Source of the DNA: an uncultured Limimonas sp.
GTDB lineage: Bacteria > Pseudomonadota > Alphaproteobacteria > Kiloniellales > Rhodovibrionaceae
Length of the DNA stretch: 64,000 bases
Direction of reading: 5' to 3'
Assembly (NCBI GenBank): GCA_913055855.1
Contig: CAJXKW010000001.1
Coordinates: 1-64,000, forward strand
Positions 57,070 to 64,000 of this stretch are shown here, in pieces. Positions within the stretch are counted from its first letter, which is position 1. The number at the start of each line of letters is the position of its first letter. The position numbers were made by a program, and so were the translations under genes. The notes under the pieces were generated by a model that worked only from the letters and a program-made list of their open reading frames with translations, did not search any database and was not told the origin of the DNA.

Positions 57070-57866
57070 TGATCGTCGACAGCCACTGTCACCTGGACAT
57101 GATCGCCGAGCGCGACGACCTCGACGCCGTCGTCGCGCGCGCCCGCGAGGCCGGGGTCGCCACCATGCTGACGATCTCGACCAAGCTGTCCAACGTCGAT
57201 CGCATCCGCGGCATCGCCGAGCACTATGACGATGTCTGGGCGGCCGTGGGCGTGCACCCGCACGAGGCCGGCAACGAGGGCCAGACCGTGCCCGACGCCG
57301 TGGTCGCGGCGGCGCAGCACCCGCGTGTCATTGCGATCGGCGAGAGCGGGCTCGACTACCACTACCACTTCGCCTCCAAGTCGGCGCAGCGGGCGAACTT
57401 CCGGGCGCACATCCAGGCGGCACAGCAGACGGGCCTGCCGCTCGTCGTGCATGCGCGTGAGGCGGACGACGAGGTCGCCGAGATCCTGCGCGAGGAGCAC
57501 GCCAACGGCGGCCATTTCGGCTGCATTATGCACTGCTTTTCGTCCGGACGAGACCTCGCAATGGCGGCGCTCGATCTGGGCTTTCACATCTCCTTCTCGG
57601 GCATCGTGACGTTCAAAAAATCCCAGGCGCTGCGCGACATCGCCAAGGAAGTGCCCGACGACAAGCTCTTGATCGAGACCGACGCGCCGTACCTCGCACC
57701 GCAGCCGAAGCGCGGCAAGCCCAACGAGCCGAGTTACGTCCGCTACACCTGCGAACATCTGGCGGAAACGCTGGGCACGGCACCCGAAGAACTGGCAGAA
57801 CGCACCACGGCCAACTTCTTCGCGCTGTTCGACCGCGCCGAGCGGCCCGCGGCGGCCGTCGCCTGA
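57069..57866 (+). CDS. TatD-family metal-dependent hydrolase
   Basis: TIM-barrel hydrolase/DNase of 265 aa. Metal ligands are in DSHCHLD, GESGLDYHY, LVVHAREADDE, MHCFSSG and the final ETDAPYL. Closest to YcfH/TatD, with 3'-5' exonuclease activity in studied members. The track start 56343 is inside metG; ATG 57069 lies in the metG stop. It is coupled to metG and followed by an MBL gene 19 bp downstream. Confidence 0.93.
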   Translation: MIVDSHCHLDMIAERDDLDAVVARAREAGVATMLTISTKLSNVDRIRGIAEHYDDVWAAVGVHPHEAGNEGQTVPDAVVAAAQHPRVIAIGESGLDYHYHFASKSAQRANFRAHIQAAQQTGLPLVVHAREADDEVAEILREEHANGGHFGCIMHCFSSGRDLAMAALDLGFHISFSGIVTFKKSQALRDIAKEVPDDKLLIETDAPYLAPQPKRGKPNEPSYVRYTCEHLAETLGTAPEELAERTTANFFALFDRAERPAAAVA

Positions 57867-57885
57867 TCCGCGCGGGGAGGGCAGG

Positions 57886-58674
57886 TTGGCCGTTACGGTC
57901 ACCATCCTGGGCTGCGGCGGTTCCGGCGGTGTGCCGCTGGTGAGCGGCGTGTGGGGCAACTGTGACCCGAACGAACCGCGCAACCGCCGGCGCCGACCGG
58001 CGTTGCTGGTTGAGGATGGCGAACACACACTCCTGGTCGACGCTGGGCCGGATCTGCGCATGCAGTTGTTGGACGCAGGTGCGACCAACATCGATGCGGT
58101 GCTGTTCACGCATGCCCACGCCGACCACTGCCACGGCCTGGACGACCTGCGCCCGCTGGTCTACGCGCGCCAGACGCCCATTCCAGCGTACTCGGATGCG
58201 CACACCCTGGACGAGCTGCGCACGCGCTTCGCCTACGCGTTCGAGACCGCGCGCAATCCGGAATCCTTCTATAGCGCGTTGATGCAGGACCATGTGATCG
58301 AGCCCGGCGTGCCGTTCACGGCGGCCGGTTTCACATGCACCGCGTTCAAGCAGGATCACGGGCCCATTCCGACCCTAGGATTCCGTATCGGCCCTGTGGG
58401 ATACTCCCCAGACGCGGTGGCGATCGGCGAGGCGGGGTTCGCCGCGCTTGAGGGTGTCCAGCTCTGGGTCGTGGACTGCCTGCGCTACGCGCCGCATCCC
58501 ACGCACGCGCACTTCGCGCGGACGCTGTCGTGGATCGACCGGGTCAGGCCGGCGCGCGCGGTCTTCACGCACATGAACCAGAGCCTGGATTACAACGAGG
58601 TCGCCGGGCATTGTCCGCCCGGCGTGGAGCCGGGCTATGACGGTATGGTGATTACGCTGCCGGATGCGCCATGA
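57886..58674 (+). CDS. MBL-fold hydrolase, PhnP-like
   Basis: Metallo-beta-lactamase-fold phosphodiesterase of 262 aa. The main metal motif is FTHAHADHCHGLDDL, with further ligands in KQDHGP, VDCLRY and FTHMNQSLDY. The pattern resembles PhnP, which hydrolyses 5-phosphoribosyl 1,2-cyclic phosphate, but no phn genes are nearby, so the substrate is open. The start is TTG 57886 after GGGAGGGCAGG. Overlaps the Nudix gene by ATGA. Confidence 0.88.
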   Translation: MAVTVTILGCGGSGGVPLVSGVWGNCDPNEPRNRRRRPALLVEDGEHTLLVDAGPDLRMQLLDAGATNIDAVLFTHAHADHCHGLDDLRPLVYARQTPIPAYSDAHTLDELRTRFAYAFETARNPESFYSALMQDHVIEPGVPFTAAGFTCTAFKQDHGPIPTLGFRIGPVGYSPDAVAIGEAGFAALEGVQLWVVDCLRYAPHPTHAHFARTLSWIDRVRPARAVFTHMNQSLDYNEVAGHCPPGVEPGYDGMVITLPDAP

Positions 58675-59084
58675 CCCGTGACGCGCCGATCGCCGCCGTC
58701 ATCGCCGTGGTGGCGCTCGGGCGATCCGTGCTGCTGGTCCGCCGGTGGCGGGCGCCCAACGCCGCTGCCTGGGGCTTTCCGGGCGGCAAGATCCGGCCCG
58801 GTGAAGGCCATGCCGAAGCCGCGCGCCGCGAACTCTTCGAGGAAACCGGCGTGACAGCCGAGCCGCTGGGCGCGTTTGCGGCTGCGGACGTGGTTGGCGC
58901 CGATACGCATTACGTTCTTGTGGCCGTGCGGATGCGCTACCGATCAGGCGAACCCGTGGCCGGCGACGACGCGGACGAAGCGGGCTGGTTCCAACTCGAA
59001 GCGATGCCCGCACCACTTTTGCCGGACGTGGCGCGCATTGCGGCAGAGGCCGTCGCCAAGGCGGAACCGGACGGCGCGGAATAA
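58671..59084 (+). CDS. Nudix hydrolase
   Basis: 137 aa. The Nudix box is complete (GKIRPGEGHAEAARRELFEETGV). Such enzymes hydrolyse nucleoside diphosphates linked to another group, including oxidised nucleotides, ADP-ribose or NADH; the substrate cannot be chosen here. Last gene of the dac-tmk-holB-metG-tatD-MBL run. Confidence 0.93.
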   Translation: MTRDAPIAAVIAVVALGRSVLLVRRWRAPNAAAWGFPGGKIRPGEGHAEAARRELFEETGVTAEPLGAFAAADVVGADTHYVLVAVRMRYRSGEPVAGDDADEAGWFQLEAMPAPLLPDVARIAAEAVAKAEPDGAE

Positions 59085-59374
59085 AACGCGCGGTGCTGCC
59101 GTGGCGACCCCGTTAAGCTATTGCGTTTGCACCCCTTTTTGCCCGCTTCGATTTTCCATAATATGTATTATGCGCGAATTATGTCTTGGTGATCGGTATG
59201 TTCAGAGCGTCATCTGAAGAGCGAATGCAGCATGGCTGTGGCTGAACCACGACATCATGGACGCGGCCTCCGGCTTGCCATCGCGTTTGTCTGCGCCTAG
59301 CATGCGCCCCACGGCCGCGCGAGGCGCGAACCCGTTCGCGCGGCGACCCCGCCACGGCGATCGAAACACCCGAT
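59085..59374. other. Intergenic region before the glutamine synthetase-like gene
   Basis: 290 bases with an unusually AT-rich centre (59150-59190) in a GC-rich genome. It contains the palindrome listed separately. No ORF or RNA gene is recognisable. Confidence 0.5.
59157..59172. promoter_or_regulatory. Perfect 16-bp palindrome, probable operator
   Basis: CATAATA-TG-TATTATG has two exact 7-base arms with a 2-base spacer, about 200 bases before the glutamine synthetase-like start. The size suits a dimeric repressor, and its base content stands out from the surroundings. The cognate regulator is not in the window. Confidence 0.55.
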
Positions 59375-60757
59375 ATGACCCCCGATTCCAATACGCTTTC
59401 CGAGGAATCCGAGTTCGACATCGCGAAGGAATTTCTGGCGCGCCACAACATTGACGAGGTCGAGTGCCTCGTCCCCGACCTCGCCGGAATCGCGCGCGGC
59501 AAGATCCTGCCCGCCGAGAAGTTCCTCAAGGGGATGCGCGAGCACGGGCTGCGCATTCCCGAGCAGATCTTCATCCAGACCGTCAACGGCGATTACCCGA
59601 TGGACGATCCGGTCACCAGTCCGGCGACCATCGACGTCTATCTGAAGCCGGACGTGGCAACGATGCGCCGTGTGCCCTGGTATTCCGACCCGACGGCCCA
59701 GGTGATCTGCGACGCCCACTACTTCGACGGGGGGCCCGTCGAGATCGCGCCCCGCCAGACCCTCCGGCGTGTGCTCAAGTTGTTCGAGGATCAGGGCTGG
59801 CTGCCTTTGATCGCGCCCGAACTCGAGTTTTTCCTGGTGGAGAAGAACACCGATCCGGACTATCCGCTGATCCCGCCGATCGGCCGCTCCGGCCGGCGCG
59901 AGACCGCGCGCCAGTCCTACGGCGTTGATGCGGTGAACGAGTTCGATCCGCTGTTTGAGGAGGTCTACGACTTCTGCGAGGCACAGGAGATCGATATCGA
60001 CACCCTCACCCATGAAGCCGGCGCCGCGCAGATGGAGATGAATTTCAACCACGGCGCCGCGCTCGACCTCGCCGACCAGACCTTCCTGTTCAAGCGCACC
60101 GTGCGCGAGACGGCGCTGCGCCACGGCGTCTACGCGACCTTCATGGCCAAGCCCATGGAAAACGAACCGGGCAGCGCCATGCACGTGCACCAGTCGATCC
60201 TGGACCGCGCGAGCGAGGTGAACCTGTTCTCCGACACGGACGGGAACAGCACCAAGCAGTTCATGGCCTACATCGGCGGGCTGCAGAAGTATCTGCCCGC
60301 GGTGATGCCCCTGCTTGCCCCCAACGTGAATTCCTACCGGCGGCTGATGCGGCACTCGGATGCGCCGATCAACACGCACTGGGGCCTGGACAACCGGACC
60401 GTGGGCTTCCGGGTGCCCGTGTCGAGCGCACCGGCCCGGCGCGTGGAGAACCGTTGCGCCGGCGCGGACTGCAATCCCTACCTCGCCATCGCGGCATCCC
60501 TGGCGTGTGGCTATCTCGGCATGATCGAGAACCTGGAGCCGACCAAGCCCGTTGAAGGCAGCGGTTACCGCCTGGCGCACACCCTGCCCCGCACGCTTTA
60601 CGACGCCCTCTACCGGTTTTCGCGCAACGGCGGGCTGAAGCGCGCACTGGGCGAGGACTTCGTGGGCGTGGTCGCGGCCGTGAAGGACGCGGAGTTGGAC
60701 GCGTACCAGCGCGTCATCAGCTCCTGGGAGCGCGAGCACCTGCTGCTCAACGTCTGA
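59375..60757 (+). CDS. Glutamine synthetase family protein, gamma-glutamylpolyamine synthetase-like
   Basis: 460 aa, close to PuuA (472 aa) in length, with the GS catalytic fold. APELEFFLV supplies the first metal ligands, then HEAGAAQMEMNFNHG, GSAMHVHQS, NSYRRLMRHSDAP and NRTVGFRVP. PuuA-type enzymes ligate glutamate to putrescine or other amines with ATP. The neighbouring N-carbamoylputrescine amidase, which makes putrescine, supports a polyamine substrate. The tyrosine adenylylation segment of classical GlnA is not recognisable, so regulation is probably transcriptional through the upstream palindrome. Confidence 0.88.
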   Translation: MTPDSNTLSEESEFDIAKEFLARHNIDEVECLVPDLAGIARGKILPAEKFLKGMREHGLRIPEQIFIQTVNGDYPMDDPVTSPATIDVYLKPDVATMRRVPWYSDPTAQVICDAHYFDGGPVEIAPRQTLRRVLKLFEDQGWLPLIAPELEFFLVEKNTDPDYPLIPPIGRSGRRETARQSYGVDAVNEFDPLFEEVYDFCEAQEIDIDTLTHEAGAAQMEMNFNHGAALDLADQTFLFKRTVRETALRHGVYATFMAKPMENEPGSAMHVHQSILDRASEVNLFSDTDGNSTKQFMAYIGGLQKYLPAVMPLLAPNVNSYRRLMRHSDAPINTHWGLDNRTVGFRVPVSSAPARRVENRCAGADCNPYLAIAASLACGYLGMIENLEPTKPVEGSGYRLAHTLPRTLYDALYRFSRNGGLKRALGEDFVGVVAAVKDAELDAYQRVISSWEREHLLLNV

Positions 60758-60791
60758 GGCACGCCCGGGCGACACGAGGAGCCGAGGAGAC

Positions 60792-61673
60792 ATGCGCCGG
60801 GTCACCGTCGCCGCCGTCCAGATGCCTTGCGAGGCCGATACGGAGGCCAACGTCGCGCGCGCGGAAGCGATGATCCGCCGGGCGGCCCACGACGCGGGCG
60901 CGCAGGTCGTCCTCGTTCAGGAACTCTTCGAGATGCCCTACCCCGGCAAAGCCGAAGAGCCCGAAACCTACGCCCGCGCCCGGCCGGCCGAGGGCCACCC
61001 GGTGCTTGAAAGCATGCAGCGCCTGGCGGCAGAGCTGGGCGTGGTGCTGCCCGTGTCCTTCTTCGAGCGCGCCAACAACGCGTACTACAACGCGCTGGCG
61101 ATGCTGGACGCCGACGGGCGCAACCTGGGCGTCTATCGGAAGAGTCACATCCCCGACGGCCCCGGCTATTCGGAGAAGGTCTATTTCAACCCAGGTGACA
61201 CCGGGTTCATCGCCTTCGACACCCGCTTCGGCCGGCTCGGCGCGGCGATTTGCTGGGACCAGTGGTTCCCCGAGTGCGCACGGGCGATGGCGCTTCAGGG
61301 TGCCGAGATCCTGTTCTATCCCACGGCGATCGGCAGCGAACCGCAGGACCCCACGATCGACAGCCGGGGCGCGTGGCAGCGCGTCATGCAGGGGCACGCC
61401 GTTGCCAACGCCATGCCCGTCGTGGCGGCTAACCGCGTGGGTGCCGAACACAGCACCGCCTGGACCGTGACCTTCTACGGCCGCTCCTTCATCGCGGACA
61501 ACAGCGGCGCGATTCTTGCCCAGGCTGGCGAGAACGACGCTGAGATCGTCAGCGCCACCTTCGACCTGGACGATCTCGCGACACAGCGGGCCGCCTGGGG
61601 GCTGTTCCGCGACCGCCGCCCGGACCTGTACGGCCCGCTACTCACCCAGGACGGCCGCACACGCCGGAACTGA
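60792..61673 (+). CDS. aguB: N-carbamoylputrescine amidase
   Basis: Nitrilase-fold hydrolase of 293 aa releasing putrescine, CO2 and NH3 in the agmatine route. The triad is seen as Glu in VLVQELFEMPY, Lys in YRKSHIPDGPGY and Cys in GAAICWDQWFPE. The segment YSEKVYFNPGDTGF is typical of AguB. It follows the GS-like gene by 34 bp with GAGGAG before the ATG, so the two are cotranscribed. Agmatine deiminase (aguA) is not present here. Confidence 0.93.
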   Translation: MRRVTVAAVQMPCEADTEANVARAEAMIRRAAHDAGAQVVLVQELFEMPYPGKAEEPETYARARPAEGHPVLESMQRLAAELGVVLPVSFFERANNAYYNALAMLDADGRNLGVYRKSHIPDGPGYSEKVYFNPGDTGFIAFDTRFGRLGAAICWDQWFPECARAMALQGAEILFYPTAIGSEPQDPTIDSRGAWQRVMQGHAVANAMPVVAANRVGAEHSTAWTVTFYGRSFIADNSGAILAQAGENDAEIVSATFDLDDLATQRAAWGLFRDRRPDLYGPLLTQDGRTRRN

Positions 61674-61703
61674 AGCCGTCCGACGCGCCAGCACCCGGCC
61701 CGC

Positions 61704-62066
61704 TCATCTCATTTGCTGCAACATGACGAGGGCGCCCAGCGCCAGCAGCAGGGTGACGATTCCCGCCGCATACACGCCCCAGCCGGGCCCACCCGAACGT
61801 GCCGGGCCACCGGCAGCTTTTGAGGACGCCGGGGTGCGCCCACCCGCAGTGCGCTGCCCGCTTCCGGCGCCGCGCGCCTTTGCCCCGCCCACGCGTTGCA
61901 TCATGCTCTGGACCCGCTTCGGCGAAAGCGGACTGCCGTCCGGCTCCGTCAACCCATGATAGGTGTACAACCAGTGCGCCAAATCCTCCGCCTTGGCGCC
62001 CTTTTTCCGGCGCGCGGCGAGCTGGGGGTAGAGTTTTCGGATATCCGCTTCCTTGACCGGTCGCAT
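61704..62066 (-). CDS. Small tail-anchored membrane protein, unknown
   Basis: 120 aa from ATG 62066. The N-terminal 55 residues are helical and charged (VKEADIRKLYPQLAARRKKG, DLAHWLYTYHGLTEPDGSPL), followed by a Gly/Ala/Pro-rich linker. A C-terminal membrane segment (WGVYAAGIVTLLLALGALVML) ends in QQMR, the layout of a tail-anchored protein. I do not recognise a family. The track ORF start at 62594 overlaps acxA and is not credible. Convergent with aguB. Confidence 0.6.
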   Translation of the reverse strand: MRPVKEADIRKLYPQLAARRKKGAKAEDLAHWLYTYHGLTEPDGSPLSPKRVQSMMQRVGGAKARGAGSGQRTAGGRTPASSKAAGGPARSGGPGWGVYAAGIVTLLLALGALVMLQQMR

Positions 62067-62205
62067 CGGGCACACACTAGACCTTTGCGCGCCCCAGGGG
62101 TCAATGCCGTCGTATTCGCACCGTTGCCACGGATACGCGCCGCTGGTCGCCCCTGCCCGGCCCTCGTGGCGCCACCTGCCGCTCCCGGCATGGGATCCGG
62201 CCAAG

Positions 62206-62222
62206 TGTCGCAGATCGCGACA
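62206..62222. promoter_or_regulatory. Inverted repeat, possible activator (UAS) site
   Basis: TGTCGC-AGATC-GCGACA is an exact 6+6 inverted repeat about 175 bases upstream of the sigma-54 promoter. That is a usual distance for binding of an enhancer-binding protein such as AcxR. The assignment to AcxR is inference. Confidence 0.45.
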
Positions 62223-62380
62223 GGCGACTGCGACGCCGCTGTCACGAAACGAGACGGACCTGCCCGACAAGGCGTTTTCAGCATGTTCAGAATGTCCCGC
62301 CGCGGGACCACGCCAAACCGGCGGCAAACCGCGCGTCCTGGGGTGGCCCGTCCGTGAGGCAACCGGCTTGGGCCGCGAGC

Positions 62381-62397
62381 CTGGCACGCGGGTTGCT
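62381..62397 (+). promoter_or_regulatory. Sigma-54 (-24/-12) promoter of acxA
   Basis: CTGGCACGCGGGTTGCT matches the consensus TGGCACG-N4-TTGCW exactly, with GG at -24 and GC at -12 in correct spacing. It lies 77 bases before the acxA GTG. Acetone carboxylase operons of Xanthobacter and Rhodobacter depend on an AcxR-type sigma-54 activator. Confidence 0.88.
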
Positions 62398-62473
62398 GTC
62401 TCCCTGGCGTGCGCGAACCGACGGTCCGCGCACCAAGGCGCAACGATCAATCCACGACCGGGGAGACGCGCTC

Positions 62474-64000
62474 GTGAGTCTGCAAACCACCCGCGATGTT
62501 CAGGTGCTCGGCATCGATGCCGGCGGCACCATGACGGACACCTTTTTTGTCGACCGCGATGGCGAATTCGCCGTCGGCAAGGCCCAGACGACACCCAAGG
62601 ACGAATCCCACGGCCTTCTGGAGTCGAGCAGCGATGCCCTGAGCCACTGGGGCATGGACCTCCAGGGCGCGTTCAAGACCCTGCGTACCGGCGTGTACTC
62701 CGGCACGGCCATGCTCAACCGTGTGGTCCAGCGACAGGGCCTGGAGTGCGGCCTGATCGTCAATGCGGGTATGGAGGACTTCCACCGTATGGGGCGGGCG
62801 ATCCAGAGCTATCTCGGCTATGCCTACGAGGATCGCATTCACCTGAACACGCACCGCTACGACCCGCCCCTCGTGCCGCGTGATCGGACCCGCGGCGTGA
62901 TCGAGCGGGTGGACATGATGGGGACCGTGGTCATCCCCCTGCGCGAGGAGACGGCCCGACGGGCGGCGAAGGAGCTGATCGCCAAGGGCGTCGCAGGCAT
63001 CGTCATCAGCCTCCTCCACTCCTACAAGAATCCGGACAACGAGCGCCGGGTGCGCGACATTGTCGAGGAGGAGGTGGCCGCGGCCGGGGCGAACATTCCC
63101 GTCTTTGCCTCGGCGGACTATTACCCGGTGCGCAAGGAGAGCCACCGAACCAACACGACCATCCTCGAGGCCTACGCCGCGGAACCCTCGCGCCAGACCC
63201 TGGCGCAGATCACCGAGGCCTTCCACGACAAGGGCGCGGGATTCGATTTCCGCGTCATGGCCACGCACGGTGGCACGATCTCGCGCAAGGCGCGCGAACT
63301 GGCGCGCACCATCGTCTCCGGCCCCATCGGCGGGGTCATCGGTGCCAAGTACCTGGGCGAGAGCCTCGGCTACAAGAACATCGTGTGCTCCGACATCGGC
63401 GGCACGTCGTTCGACCTGTCGCTGATCACGCAGGGCAACCTGGTTATACGCAACGACCCGGACATGGCCCGGCTGGTCCTGTCGCTGCCGCTGGTCGCAC
63501 TGGACTCTGTGGGCGCGGGCGCGGGCAGTTTCGTCCGCCTCGATCCCTACACGCACGCCATCCAGCTCGGCCCGGACAGCGCCGGCTACCGTGTGGGCGT
63601 GTGCTGGCCGGAAAGCGGCATCGAAACGGTCACCATCTCCGACTGTCACCTGGTACTCGGGTACATCAATCCGGACAACTTCCTGGGCGGACAGGTCAAG
63701 CTGGACCGGCAGCGTGCCATGGACGCGGTGCGCACACAGGTCGCCGAGCCTCTTGGCCTGTCGGTCGAGGACGCCGCGGCCGGCGTAATCGAACTGATGG
63801 ACCAGGACCTGCGCGATCACATGAAATCGATGATCTCCGCCAAGGGCTACAGCCCGGCGAGCTTCACCTGCTTCTCCTACGGCGGCGCGGGTCCGGTGCA
63901 TTGCTACGGCTACACCGAGGGCCTGGGCTTCGAGGACGTCGTGGTACCCGCGTGGGCCGCCGGTTTCTCCGCTTTTGGCTGCGCCGCCGCGGATTTCGAA
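62474..64000 (+). CDS. acxA: Acetone carboxylase beta subunit (partial, runs off the window)
   Basis: First 509 codons of a hydantoinase/oxoprolinase (HyuA-like) subunit; the 3' end lies beyond the window, which is why the ORF track omits it. It begins VSLQTTRDVQVLGIDAGGTMTDTFFVD with a GTG start and an ASKHA-type phosphate loop. Segments such as IQSYLGYAYEDRIHLNTHRY, SADYYPVRKESHRTNTTIL and NIVCSDIGGTSFDLSL are characteristic of AcxA. The enzyme carboxylates acetone to acetoacetate using ATP, with AcxB and AcxC. Those should follow downstream. Acetophenone carboxylase and N-methylhydantoinase are more distant alternatives. Confidence 0.92.
   Translation, partial: MSLQTTRDVQVLGIDAGGTMTDTFFVDRDGEFAVGKAQTTPKDESHGLLESSSDALSHWGMDLQGAFKTLRTGVYSGTAMLNRVVQRQGLECGLIVNAGMEDFHRMGRAIQSYLGYAYEDRIHLNTHRYDPPLVPRDRTRGVIERVDMMGTVVIPLREETARRAAKELIAKGVAGIVISLLHSYKNPDNERRVRDIVEEEVAAAGANIPVFASADYYPVRKESHRTNTTILEAYAAEPSRQTLAQITEAFHDKGAGFDFRVMATHGGTISRKARELARTIVSGPIGGVIGAKYLGESLGYKNIVCSDIGGTSFDLSLITQGNLVIRNDPDMARLVLSLPLVALDSVGAGAGSFVRLDPYTHAIQLGPDSAGYRVGVCWPESGIETVTISDCHLVLGYINPDNFLGGQVKLDRQRAMDAVRTQVAEPLGLSVEDAAAGVIELMDQDLRDHMKSMISAKGYSPASFTCFSYGGAGPVHCYGYTEGLGFEDVVVPAWAAGFSAFGCAAADFE

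Larger units (their letters stand above)
62067..62473. other. acxA promoter region
   Basis: 407 bases upstream of acxA. It holds a sigma-54 promoter at 62381 and an inverted repeat at 62206 (both listed separately). Minus-strand ORFs that cross the region are shadows. The left end is the promoter side of the small tail-anchored gene. Confidence 0.6.

Noticed and set aside
62447-63901. 484-aa minus-strand ORF opposite acxA
   Set aside because: The plus-strand frame is an obvious AcxA protein that stays open to the end of the window; the minus-strand ORF is its shadow.

Overview
This window is a high-GC chromosomal segment from an alphaproteobacterium, most likely Rhodospirillales sensu lato. 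The evidence is gene order. The ntrX-trkA-dat-hfq-hflX block, the dapA-smpB-(udg)-NYN-folK-rpoZ-rel-pdxJ-acpS-lepB-rnc-era-recO-parC block and the mltB-rlpA-dac-tmk-holB-metG-tatD-MBL block are all alphaproteobacterial arrangements. A HrcA/CIRCE-controlled groESL and a bifunctional Rsh agree with this. No species can be named from the sequence alone. Most of the window is core genome, densely packed with many 4-base ATGA or TGATG overlaps. I saw no CRISPR array, insertion sequence, prophage, rRNA or replication origin.

Layout. 1-8.9 kb: the 3' end of ntrX and trkA, then a TRAP transporter (dctP divergent from dctQM) with a UspA protein, then dat, a HAD phosphatase, hfq and hflX. The TRAP-Usp module looks inserted into the usual ntrX-trkA-dat-hfq string. 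8.9-12 kb: groESL behind a heat-shock-like promoter and a CIRCE operator, closed by a strong terminator, then an inositol-monophosphatase-family gene. 12-15.4 kb: an SDR, mazG, two small exported proteins and a small HNH protein. 15.5-18.4 kb: a TPP riboswitch controlling thiO-thiS-thiG-thiE. 18.5-21.3 kb: a divergent cysD and a cysN-cysC fusion. 21.5-23.6 kb: a coiled-coil M23 peptidase overlapping a bactofilin. 23.7-27.5 kb (minus strand): a threonine dehydratase, a haloacid dehalogenase and a soluble lytic transglycosylase. 27.7-43 kb: the long housekeeping block from dapA to parC, interrupted by a DadA-like oxidase and a DUF4345 protein. 43.2-44.8 kb: a stand-alone BLUF photoreceptor, a conspicuously AT-rich orphan methyltransferase and tRNA-Ser(UGA), the most foreign-looking stretch. 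45.2-47.7 kb: a ycjX-ycjF-like pair. 47.8-49.9 kb (minus): an SGNH hydrolase and an NmrA/DUF2867 protein. 50.1-59.1 kb: peptidoglycan enzymes (MltB, RlpA, DacA type) followed by tmk, holB, metG, tatD, an MBL hydrolase and a Nudix gene. 59.4-61.7 kb: a PuuA-like glutamine synthetase with N-carbamoylputrescine amidase, behind a perfect AT-rich palindrome. 61.7-64 kb: a small tail-anchored protein, then a near-perfect sigma-54 promoter driving an acetone carboxylase beta subunit gene (acxA) that runs off the window.

Working together: several genes serve the cell wall (Slt, MltB, RlpA, DacA-like, M23, bactofilin). Others form a thiamine operon, a sulfate-activation/PAPS pair and a polyamine/gamma-glutamyl pair. 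The right edge opens an acetone-utilisation operon. Nothing here is clearly a new system. The best candidates for a second look are the acx promoter region, the AT-rich methyltransferase/BLUF/tRNA-Ser locus, the EF-Tu-like CysN and the palindrome before the polyamine genes.
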